Under the pieces are notes generated by a model. It was not told the DNA's origin, searched no databases, and saw only the letters and a list, made by a program, of their open reading frames with translations. Shown here in pieces: positions 1-5,611 of a stretch of 9,397 nucleotides of DNA. Each line of letters starts with the position of its first letter. The stretch's first letter is position 1. Both the position numbers and the translations under genes were made by a program. The DNA is from Bacillota bacterium (GTDB taxonomy: Bacteria > Bacillota_C > Negativicutes > CTSoil-072), in contig JAGFXW010000072.1 in assembly GCA_017861495.1 (NCBI GenBank), positions 1 through 9,397 on the forward strand, written 5' to 3'.

Positions 1-285
1 ACTCTGCCAATTGATGCCGAGTTTGTCGCTCGTTTGCGTAATCGTCATTGTATCGCTGCTTTGGCTAATGGTCCCTGCGCCAGTCGTAACCGTTCCTCCA
101 GCAGGGTTGGCATTAACGCCGCTCGCAGAAATAAGCACACAACTCGTAACGGCCAAACAAATCAGCAGCTGTCTCACAAATTTATGATCCACACCGTACC
201 GTCCAGAAGGCTGTTCCCGGCTCTGCAAACATAAAGGTTCTGGATCGTTACGCCCACTTCGCGCATAATACTCTGCACTTCCCAT
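1..285 (-). CDS. Filamentous haemagglutinin-like TPS exoprotein, N-terminal 95 residues (partial)
   Basis: The reading frame is open from an ATG at 285-283 to the left window edge (95 codons, no stop), so only the start of a probably large gene is seen. An AGGAGG Shine-Dalgarno lies 7 nt before the ATG and fixes the start. Residues 1-39 are a polar, charged extension. Residues 40-59 are a hydrophobic signal segment ending in VNA, a good signal-peptidase I site before NPAGG. The mature start reads GTVTTGAGTISQSSDTMTI and continues to QTSDKLGINWQS, which matches the opening of the TPS (haemagglutination activity) domain of secreted FHA-type adhesins and haemolysins. Such proteins cross the outer membrane through a TpsB/ShlB-type pore; no such gene is in the window. 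Expression is probably set by c-di-GMP through the riboswitch upstream. Adhesin, haemolysin or contact-dependent toxin cannot be told apart from this fragment. Confidence 0.88.
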   Translation of the reverse strand, partial: MGSAEYYARSGRNDPEPLCLQSREQPSGRYGVDHKFVRQLLICLAVTSCVLISASGVNANPAGGTVTTGAGTISQSSDTMTITQTSDKLGINWQS

Positions 286-376
286 CGTTCATCCTCCTCT
301 CGATCGTTTATGCGTTACATCCCAAAACGTTCTCTGCGGGCAGCATCGGAAACTACAGAAGGATGGCTAATGTCCT

Positions 377-425
377 AAAATAAAAACCGCCTGATTACAA
401 CTGAATAAGTCCAGTGCAACCAGGC
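377..425 (-). terminator. Intrinsic terminator, expression platform of the c-di-GMP riboswitch
   Basis: On the minus strand an 11-bp stem (5' arm GCCTGGTTGCA, 3' arm TTGTAATCAGGC with G-U pairs and slight end slack) is followed by GGTTTTTATTTT. The 5' arm is the same GCCTGGTTGC that forms the 3' end of the aptamer, so aptamer closure and terminator formation compete. About 90 nt separate the T-tract from the TPS gene start, so termination here would silence that gene. Confidence 0.85.
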
Positions 426-500
426 AGTCATGAACCCAGTACTTGCGGCTTTTAGACCCGCGGCTTTGCGTCCCCGCCTTTTGGCGAGTTTGCCAATATT
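411..500 (-). promoter_or_regulatory. c-di-GMP-I (GEMM-I) riboswitch aptamer
   Basis: Read on the minus strand, the region carries the GEMM-I landmarks in order: GGCAAAC, a P2 hairpin (CTCGCC, AAAA loop, GGCGGG), the conserved GGGACGCAAAGCC, then GCGGGTCTAA opening P3, and GCCTGGTTGC closing the element. P2 with the GACGCAAAGCC linker is diagnostic. P1 pairing (GCAA with TTGC) looks short here. The class binds cyclic di-GMP. The aptamer's 3' end is shared with the terminator immediately downstream, which suggests that ligand-stabilised folding prevents termination, but the sign of control is inferred. The controlled gene is the TPS exoprotein at 1-285, in keeping with the usual role of c-di-GMP in surface attachment. 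Confidence 0.93.
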
Positions 501-538
501 AAATTGTCGGAACTTTAAAAATACTTTTTCCTGTTTAC

Positions 539-567
539 ATTATATAATTGTATTTTTTTCTTGTAAA
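539..567 (-). promoter_or_regulatory. Sigma-A promoter for the riboswitch-TPS transcript
   Basis: On the minus strand TTTACA (567-562) is followed by a 17-nt spacer and a perfect TATAAT (544-539). Transcription should start near 531, about 30 nt before the c-di-GMP aptamer. The surrounding 500-610 region is very A/T rich, as expected of an UP-like promoter environment. Confidence 0.75.
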
Positions 568-716
568 TTCTTTTTTTGTATTTCGTTTGATTATTCTGTT
601 TTTTTGCTATTATTTACAAATATACATAATAACAAATCTATACGCTGTCTGTTGCTCACCGAGTCAATTTTCCATGTTTTGAAACCACTAATTCTCGGCC
701 GGTTGTTCCAAAATGC

Positions 717-1463
717 TTATCCCAACTCTTTTTGAAGTTTTTCTGGTGATTTACGGCATACTACCTTCCGGAATTCCGTTGATAATGTAAATCGAATGGA
801 GTCTGGGAAAAATTTTATCGCTTCAACCATGCAATAGTTTACCCAATCACCGTTAGGAAATTGATATTCGATAATATTGTGCGGGCCAATGATGCCCTTA
901 ACAATGTTTTCGATATCCGCCAACCCGCAGCCGGCGACCTCCGAAAGTTCCTTGCGGGAAAAAAGATACTTACGATTGTCAACATCGCAAACTGATATTA
1001 GAAAATGCATGATTCTCGCCCGCTCCGGCGTCATGTGGTTCAGACATTCGTTGGTTATCGCCGTGATCTCATTTAATATTTTCTCGTCCAGTTCTTCATT
1101 TGCAGTTACATCGGCCGAAATAGCCGAAAAAATGGCAGATGCCAGATCAGTGGTGCCGGTATATTCCTCATAAAAGGAGTGATTGATCCAAAATCCGATA
1201 TTATCACCGCCGCCATCGCCGCGTTTTAAACCTTCTACTGTCATCTTGGAACCATGTTCATCGTTATATTTTCTTTCCAACGAAGCAATCTTTCTGACGT
1301 GTTTAGTAACTTCCTCTAATTGGCACCCGGCGACTCTAGCTAAGGTTTCCCGGGGAAAAAAGTTTACCGTCTCATGGAATTCAAAATTCAAAACCATAAA
1401 ATCCAATATTTTCCTTGCTTCCGGTGGCAATCTTTTTACAGCTAAAGTCATTTTCGTATTCAT
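717..1463 (-). CDS. Unrecognised protein with two tandem winged-helix-like units (248 aa)
   Basis: I do not recognise the family. The start is taken as the ATG at 1463, with GGAGG 8 nt upstream; a GTG three codons earlier overlaps the ribosome site and is less likely. The protein contains an internal duplication. Residues 13-59 (PPEARKILDF... RETLARVAGCQLEEV) align with 145-192 (TPERARIMHF... RKELSEVAGCGLADI), and each unit ends in a beta-like stretch (GDNIGFWINHSFYEEY near 86-101; PDSIRFTLSTEFRKV near 220-234). The [RK]xxLxxVAGC segment looks like the second and recognition helices of a helix-turn-helix. No signal peptide or membrane segment is seen. Two winged helices in tandem recall plasmid Rep_3-type initiators, but the likeness is architectural only; a DNA-binding regulator is equally possible. 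The gene stands alone and no clear terminator follows it before the riboswitch promoter. Confidence 0.75.
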   Translation of the reverse strand: MNTKMTLAVKRLPPEARKILDFMVLNFEFHETVNFFPRETLARVAGCQLEEVTKHVRKIASLERKYNDEHGSKMTVEGLKRGDGGGDNIGFWINHSFYEEYTGTTDLASAIFSAISADVTANEELDEKILNEITAITNECLNHMTPERARIMHFLISVCDVDNRKYLFSRKELSEVAGCGLADIENIVKGIIGPHNIIEYQFPNGDWVNYCMVEAIKFFPDSIRFTLSTEFRKVVCRKSPEKLQKELG

Positions 1464-1683
1464 ATACAGCACCTCCGTTACATTGATTGCAAATCAAACA
1501 AGCTGCATCGTCAAAAAAGAAATTGCAAAGTATTGGTTTGGTCTTATAAAAATCAGCCAATCTTGCTGTGGCCTAAATGCAAAAACAGCTTCCAGCGCCG
1601 GTGACAAAGTTTTTCACAAACCAGATTTTCTAATTTATGCATACCTATAAATTCGCCAAAAATTTTAAAAAGCCTTGTAAGAT

Positions 1684-1711
1684 TAAAAAAAGCCGCCTCG
1701 AAGAGACGACT
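1684..1711 (-). terminator. Intrinsic terminator after the 25-aa membrane peptide gene
   Basis: On the minus strand AGTCGTCTC, loop TTC, GAGGCGGCT form a 9-bp stem including two G-U pairs, followed by seven T residues. The hairpin begins 10 nt after the TAG of the small gene at 1722-1799, which supports that short reading frame as the real one. Confidence 0.85.
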
Positions 1712-1721
1712 GTTGATTTTA

Positions 1722-1799
1722 CTATTCCGGCATATGGATCAAGCAGTATATGAATATCACCCATACAACAATCATAAGATAGGTTATTGGATCCGGCAT
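1722..1799 (-). CDS. 25-residue single-pass membrane peptide
   Basis: The frame encodes MPDPITYLMIVVWVI followed by FIYCLIHMPE and stop: a short polar N-terminus, one hydrophobic helix of about 17 residues, and a PE tail. A strong GAGGGGG Shine-Dalgarno lies at 1816-1810. It is 10 nt from this ATG and 6 nt from a second, overlapping ATG at 1803 in another frame. That other frame (52 aa) runs through the terminator hairpin and lacks a coherent hydrophobic helix, so I prefer the 25-aa frame, which ends just before the terminator. The tail (Y-x-L-x-x-x-P-E) loosely resembles KdpF, the small stabilising peptide of the Kdp potassium ATPase, but no kdp genes are adjacent. It is a self-contained monocistronic unit; the function is unknown. 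Confidence 0.55.
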   Translation of the reverse strand: MPDPITYLMIVVWVIFIYCLIHMPE

Positions 1800-1829
1800 T
1801 CATTTTACGCCCCCTCGTGTTACAAAACC

Positions 1830-1872
1830 AGTATAGCGCGTAAATGTGACAAATCTGTGAAGTGTTTGTAAA
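1830..1872 (-). promoter_or_regulatory. Candidate Pho-box promoter for the small membrane peptide
   Basis: On the minus strand three similar hexamers, TTTACA (1872-1867), TTCACA (1861-1856) and GTCACA (1850-1845), recur with an exact 11-bp period. A -10 box TATACT follows at 1835-1830, and there is no good -35 box. The 11-bp direct-repeat pattern, the TGTCAC core and the 16-nt distance from TGTCAC to the -10 box match my memory of the E. coli phoA promoter. PhoB/PhoP control, hence phosphate-starvation response, is inference. Confidence 0.45.
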
Positions 1873-1972
1873 AAATTCATGACCATTACTGCAAAATAAG
1901 CACAAACCCTTATCCATATTCGTTCGAAAAAAGGTTTTTTTACGAAAAATGGAGAAAAATTATTTTATACTA

Positions 1973-2032
1973 CTATTCCGGTTTCATCAACAAGCAGAAG
2001 GCATAAAATCCGCCTGGCGAACAAATCACCAT
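1973..2032 (-). pseudogene. Possible decayed second copy of the small membrane peptide
   Basis: A 19-codon frame starts at ATG 2032 and ends FYAFCLLMKPE-stop. The C-terminus matches the ending FIYCLIHMPE-stop of the peptide at 1722-1799 (aromatic, Cys, Leu, x, x, x, Pro, Glu, stop). At DNA level TACTATTCCGG and CAAGCAG are shared at the same spacing. No Shine-Dalgarno precedes it, the N-terminal half of the helix is missing, and its 5' flank overlaps the leader of the divergent PagL-like gene. A degenerate duplicate is the simplest reading; chance similarity is possible because the frame is so short. Confidence 0.3.
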
Positions 2033-2064
2033 ACTCAGGTAAAAAACAAAAGAGGTGTTGAGTC

Positions 2065-2631
2065 GTGCGAAAAATGATGTTGTCTATCGTGGTGGTTGGC
2101 TTGTTATTGATTTGCCTGTCTGGGAATTCTCCTTGTTATGCGCTCGGCTCACAACTCGAACTCGAATGGGACTTCTTGACCCCCTTTGAAAATGACCGCA
2201 GCATTAATACAGTATCATTGCATATACTGGATAAAGTTTCCGAATCAAAAAACAGGTCCCTATACAGAGGCATTACAATCACCCGTCCGCGCGGAGACGT
2301 AACGTTAGAACCAAACCAGCAGCCTCAGGACAGCTCTGCGATCGGCATCGGTCCTGTTTATGTATTACAGAACAAATTCTATAGTTCCGGCAAACTGTCC
2401 GCAGTATTCGATGTGAGCGGCGGAATAATCTTATATAACAAAGCATTTCCGGCCGGAGGAAGAAGTTATAATTTCATGTGGAGGATCGGCCCTCAATTCA
2501 TCTACAAATTCCGTGAAAACTCTTCAGTTAATATCGGCTATACCTTCATGCATGTCTCCAATGGTTTTAGATCTTCCAATCCCGGCTATGACGCCCACGG
2601 GCTTTCATTGGGCTTAGTAATGGTTTTTTAA
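2065..2631 (+). CDS. pagL: PagL-like lipid A 3-O-deacylase, outer membrane (188 aa)
   Basis: PagL enzymes are eight-stranded outer-membrane beta-barrels that remove the 3-O-linked acyl chain from lipid A. The start is GTG at 2065, with AGAGGTG 7 nt upstream; the ATGs at codons 4-5 lie too far from that site. Residues 1-26 form a signal peptide (MRKMM, hydrophobic core, cut after CYA). Alternating beta-strand patterns follow, for example 95-103, 113-124 and 137-148. Near the C-terminus FMHVSNGF carries the family H-x-S-N motif, with His163 and Ser165 as the expected catalytic pair, and the chain ends in Phe as barrel proteins recognised by BAM do. Where I place the third catalytic residue (Glu in Pseudomonas PagL) there is Asp176 (NPGYD). 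It is monocistronic, and a hairpin begins right after the stop. The gene implies LPS, hence a diderm host. Confidence 0.85.
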   Translation: MRKMMLSIVVVGLLLICLSGNSPCYALGSQLELEWDFLTPFENDRSINTVSLHILDKVSESKNRSLYRGITITRPRGDVTLEPNQQPQDSSAIGIGPVYVLQNKFYSSGKLSAVFDVSGGIILYNKAFPAGGRSYNFMWRIGPQFIYKFRENSSVNIGYTFMHVSNGFRSSNPGYDAHGLSLGLVMVF

Positions 2632-2679
2632 AAAATACGCCCTACCCGCAAACTGTTGCCGCAGTTGAGCGAATAGGGC
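2630..2679 (-). terminator. Terminator facing the fix operon, convergent with the PagL-like gene
   Basis: Paired arms GCCCTA (2639-2644) and TAGGGC (2674-2679), with an inner AACTG/CAGTT stem, make a long hairpin. On the minus strand it is followed by GTATTTTTTA, so it best terminates transcripts coming from fixX. On the plus strand it begins 8 nt after the PagL-like stop but has no T-tract. ACGCCC near 2637-2642 could alternatively pair with GGGCGT near 2692-2698. Confidence 0.55.
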
Positions 2680-2959
2680 AATAAGCATAAGGGGCGTTAT
2701 TCCTTACACAATTCTATTATATACCCAAACGATCAAAAATAAAAACGAATACGCTCTTTGTCAGGATCGATACAGCCAGCCCCAATACGAAAACGCAGAC
2801 AGCTCAAAGCCGCGAAGCTTTGAGCTGTCTGCGTTCATAATCAAAAATGCTGCACAAGCGAATATAATCTTTTTGCATCGTGTTCGACAACGTACTCAAA
2901 AACACTGGCGGACACTCATAACTCTATTCTAATGCCCGAATATACTCGTGCGACAATAA
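2680..2959. other. Intergenic stretch between the PagL-like gene and fixX
   Basis: No credible gene is seen on either strand. Apart from the hairpins listed separately (2630-2679 and 2792-2835), the sequence is A/T-rich and unstructured as far as I can tell; no convincing promoter was found. Confidence 0.6.
2792..2835. repeat. Perfect 19-bp inverted repeat, possible second fix-operon terminator
   Basis: AACGCAGACAGCTCAAAGC (2792-2810) is followed by a 6-nt loop CGCGAA and its exact reverse complement (2817-2835). On the minus strand it is followed only by TTCGTATT, with TTTT straddling the stem end; on the plus strand by CATAATC. It lies 125 bp beyond the fixX stop and probably acts as a 3' end or stabilising hairpin of that transcript, with weak terminator character. 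Confidence 0.7.
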
Positions 2960-3247
2960 TTAGCCCCACCTAAATTCTATCCCTAAAGTTCCTACTGGAA
3001 ACTCCCACTTTTCCAAAATCGTCTTCCCGCATAATACACGGCAGGTGCCACATTCCAGGCAACCTGCATAATCAAAATGTATGCCCCCTTTTTCGTCTAA
3101 CTTGTAAAGCCCGGCCGGACAAGCAAGCATCAATTTTTGAAATTCTTTCCTATCAATGTCGCCTTGCTTTAACACAATATGGGCATTTTCTTCATCAACA
3201 TAAAATTTATCAACACCAAGTTTTTGATCAATATTCAACGTACTCAC
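2960..3247 (-). CDS. fixX: FixX ferredoxin-like protein (95 aa)
   Basis: FixX is the small iron-sulfur partner of FixC that completes the route from ETF to the quinone pool. The start is GTG at 3247, overlapping the fixC TGA by 4 bp (GTGA), with AAGGGG about 10 nt upstream. Length (95 aa) and motifs match E. coli FixX as I remember it. FDYAGCLECGTCRVLCG holds Cys63, Cys66 and Cys69 in CxxCxxC spacing, and LACPAGLY supplies Cys43 followed by Pro. These four would hold one [4Fe-4S] cluster, while Cys73 is extra. The protein is cytoplasmic, presumably docked on FixC. It is the last gene of the MFS-fixABCX operon and is translationally coupled to fixC. Confidence 0.93.
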   Translation of the reverse strand: MSTLNIDQKLGVDKFYVDEENAHIVLKQGDIDRKEFQKLMLACPAGLYKLDEKGGIHFDYAGCLECGTCRVLCGKTILEKWEFPVGTLGIEFRWG

Positions 3248-4536
3248 AGTGAACGCACCCCTTTCCAGGCGTCTTTCGCCACATTTAAAATCCCGATTTT
3301 ATTGACATGTTTGAACATTTTTTTCATCAACGGCTGCGGAGGCTGACCGTTCATTACAAAAAGGTCTGCCATCATATCGGCTGCCATTCGCGGATATCCA
3401 TCGAAAATACGGGGGGTTTCTTCCAGAAAGTGCGGGAAGTTTTGGTAGTGGTTCAAATCTTTCATAACAAAACTCTCATTCAAATACGATTGATAACATT
3501 TTAGAAACCCTTCGCTATAATCTTGTGCTTTTACAGCGGCAATTACGGCTTTTGCCGCACATTCCGCCGAAGCGACTGCAAAGTCCATGCCCCGCACTGC
3601 GTAACCCAGATTGATGCAAAAACCGGCTGCATCGCCAACAACCAAGACTCCGTTTCCAACAATCTTAGGGATCATTTTCAGCCCACCCTCAGGAACCAGA
3701 TGTCCTGAATACTCAATAAGGTTTCCACCTTTAATCAAAGGGGCAATCGCCGGATGATTTTTAAAATCTTCCACCATTTGCGGTACAGATTTGTCACCCT
3801 GGACTAAATCGCTGAGGGTACTGACAACTCCTAACGAAATGCTGTTTTTATTGGTGTAGATAAATCCTCCGCCGACCCTTCCGGCAGAAGGAGTTCCAGC
3901 AAATAACCAAGCCGTTCCTTCGTTTTCACGGCAATTGAAACGGTCTTCAATTACTTGCGCAGGCAATTCAATCACTTCTTTTGCTCCTACTGCCACATGA
4001 TGGGGTTTCAATTCACTCATAAAGCCCAGTTTTTGTGCTAAAAGTGAATTCACTCCGTCAGCCAAAATTACAAGATTGGCTTCCAATTCTTCACCCCCGG
4101 CAATGACACCACAGACTTTTCCATCCCGGACAATCAGGTCATCAATACGGATTCCCGCAACAATTTCTGCACCGGCTTCTTCCGCTTTGGCTTGCAGCCA
4201 CTGGTCAAAAACACCACGCAGAACAGAATAAGAGTCACTGCTCTGAACTCCCAACAAGCCAGAATAATAGTCAAGAGTCACATTGCTTTCTTCCGTCATC
4301 ATACTGATCTTTTCGCGGGTGATCTTCCGTTCAAGCGGCGCTTCCTCCGCAAAGTTTGGCATAATCTTTTCTAAACTGTGACTGTAAATCCGGCCTCCGG
4401 TCATGTTTTTGCTGCCAGCATAGTTGCCCCTTTCCACCAGCATTACAGCCAACCCTTCTTTTGCCAGCAAATAGGCAGCCACTGTACCGGCTATTCCGGC
4501 TCCGACAATAATGGCATCAAATCGTTCTTCCGACAT
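3244..4536 (-). CDS. fixC: FixC flavoprotein, ETF:quinone oxidoreductase-type (430 aa)
   Basis: FixC accepts electrons from the FixAB electron-transfer flavoprotein and, with FixX, passes them to membrane quinone. The start is taken at ATG 4536 (MSEERFDAIIVGAG), which has GAAGGG 9 nt upstream and matches the E. coli FixC start; an ATG three codons earlier abuts the ribosome site. The FAD-binding GAGIAG lies at residues 12-17. The conserved LADGVNS (about 158-164) and VVGDAAGFCINLGYAVRGMD (about 299-318) are the remaining dinucleotide and FAD signatures of the ETF-QO/FixC family. There is no iron-sulfur domain at the C-terminus, since in this family it is the separate fixX product. A 154-bp gap containing a strong hairpin separates it from fixB, unusual in an otherwise tight operon. 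Confidence 0.95.
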   Translation of the reverse strand: MSEERFDAIIVGAGIAGTVAAYLLAKEGLAVMLVERGNYAGSKNMTGGRIYSHSLEKIMPNFAEEAPLERKITREKISMMTEESNVTLDYYSGLLGVQSSDSYSVLRGVFDQWLQAKAEEAGAEIVAGIRIDDLIVRDGKVCGVIAGGEELEANLVILADGVNSLLAQKLGFMSELKPHHVAVGAKEVIELPAQVIEDRFNCRENEGTAWLFAGTPSAGRVGGGFIYTNKNSISLGVVSTLSDLVQGDKSVPQMVEDFKNHPAIAPLIKGGNLIEYSGHLVPEGGLKMIPKIVGNGVLVVGDAAGFCINLGYAVRGMDFAVASAECAAKAVIAAVKAQDYSEGFLKCYQSYLNESFVMKDLNHYQNFPHFLEETPRIFDGYPRMAADMMADLFVMNGQPPQPLMKKMFKHVNKIGILNVAKDAWKGVRSL

Positions 4537-4565
4537 TTTCAACATCCCTTCGTTTCTCTCTTATA

Positions 4566-4605
4566 GGAAAAGCGAAAAAACTGGAAACAGTTTTTTCGCT
4601 TTTCC
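4566..4605 (-). repeat. Perfect 18-bp intercistronic hairpin between fixB and fixC
   Basis: GGAAAAGCGAAAAAACTG (4566-4583), loop GAAA, and its exact reverse complement (4588-4605) lie just before the fixC ribosome site. On the transcribed (minus) strand no T-tract follows the stem, although its 3' arm itself holds six T and then four T. It could stabilise the upstream fixAB mRNA, be a processing site, or partly terminate. Confidence 0.8.
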
Positions 4606-4690
4606 CGCTTCAGGAGTATGACTGAGCATTTCGTTCTTCTCTGATCAACTGTTTACACTCTTACTTTCCGTTCATTACGTCACGTTCAGA

Positions 4691-5602
4691 TTATTTACCC
4701 AATTGCGCAATCATCGCAGGAACTACTTTATAGATATCGCCGACAATTCCATAGTCCGCTTGTTTGAAAATCGGCGCGTTCTTATCTTTATTCACGGCAA
4801 TAACAACCTTTGACCGGTTTATCCCAACCATATGCTGCACTTGGCCGGAAATCCCCAACGCGATATAAACCTCCGGTGCCAACATTAAACCAGATACTCC
4901 GATATAGGTCTCTTTGGGCATCCATTTTTCGCCTTCCGCAATCGGCCTGGAGCAGCCTACTTCACCATTAATTGCTTCTGCCAGTTGGTGAACCATTGCC
5001 AGATCTTCTTCTTTGCCTAAGCCTCGGCCAACTCCAACAACCCTCTTCGCGTTCGGCAAATCAACAGAAATTTTCGGTTTTTGTTCTCTGCCAACCACTT
5101 TAATTTTTACCTTAGGTTCGATAAAAGACAGAGTTTCCACTTCTCCCGAGAATTCAACAGGTGCTTCCCCTGCCAATACTCCCGGTCCTACCATAACAAT
5201 GGCGATTGAAGTAGATGCTTTTTCTCGGCGAACAGCCGTTCCGCCATAAACCATCCGCTTTGTCTCACCGTCACTGCTTAATTCCATGACATCTGTGATC
5301 ACGCTGGCTCCCATCATGGCAGACAGACGGCCGGCGACCAGTTTGCACCGTTTCGTAGCTTGCACAAGCAAAAAATTTGGTTTCTCCTTGTCTAAAAGAG
5401 CAGCGATTGTTTCCGTATAGTCTTCCCACATAACTCCGTCTTGTTCCGGAATAGACCAGACTTTATCTGCGCCATTGACACCTTGTGGTGCCAAAGAACC
5501 AATACTGATGGCTTCCACCCAGTTTCCCAGTTTTCGCGCTCCGCTGCACAATTCAACAAGAGCATTGTATCGCTCAGCCAATACAATTATTTTCATTTTC
5601 AT
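4691..5602 (-). CDS. fixB: FixB, electron-transfer flavoprotein alpha subunit (303 aa)
   Basis: This is the alpha subunit of the FixAB ETF, which carries FAD between dehydrogenases and FixCX. The N-terminal domain (about 1-165) is the adenine-nucleotide-hydrolase-like fold. The C-terminal FAD domain shows VGRG (191-194), CSRP (217-220), LAPEVYIALGISGQVQHMVG (241-260) and NKDKNAPIFKQADYGIVGD (271-289), the classic ETF-alpha signature. Sequence and length fit the E. coli FixB branch. Two starts are possible: ATG 5602, only 3 nt from AGGAGG, or the ATG two codons later, at a more usual 9 nt. It follows fixA by 9 nt. Whether this ETF bifurcates electrons (NADH to ferredoxin plus quinone, as in Azotobacter FixABCX) cannot be settled by eye. 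Confidence 0.95.
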   Translation of the reverse strand: MKMKIIVLAERYNALVELCSGARKLGNWVEAISIGSLAPQGVNGADKVWSIPEQDGVMWEDYTETIAALLDKEKPNFLLVQATKRCKLVAGRLSAMMGASVITDVMELSSDGETKRMVYGGTAVRREKASTSIAIVMVGPGVLAGEAPVEFSGEVETLSFIEPKVKIKVVGREQKPKISVDLPNAKRVVGVGRGLGKEEDLAMVHQLAEAINGEVGCSRPIAEGEKWMPKETYIGVSGLMLAPEVYIALGISGQVQHMVGINRSKVVIAVNKDKNAPIFKQADYGIVGDIYKVVPAMIAQLGK

Positions 5603-5611
5603 TGCCCTCCT

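Noticed and set aside
34..234. Plus-strand 66-codon frame
   Set aside because: It is antisense to the TPS exoprotein start, whose translation matches a known domain.
430..735. Plus-strand 101-codon frame
   Set aside because: It is antisense to the c-di-GMP riboswitch and its promoter, with Phe/Ile-rich translation of A/T-rich DNA and no ribosome site.
1183..1650. Plus-strand 155-codon frame
   Set aside because: Mostly antisense to the tandem winged-helix gene, which has a good ribosome site and an internal duplication. This frame shows no domain.
1845..1860. CRP/FNR-type site (TGTGA repeated)
   Set aside because: The two TGTGA are direct, not inverted, repeats. A third unit at the same 11-bp period fits a Pho-type box better.
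1645..1917. Minus-strand 90-codon frame, or its 52-codon form from ATG 1803
   Set aside because: The long form runs across the Pho-like promoter, and both forms run through the terminator hairpin. The 25-codon frame ends before the terminator and has a coherent membrane helix. The 52-codon form is the main alternative, as its ATG has the better ribosome-site spacing.
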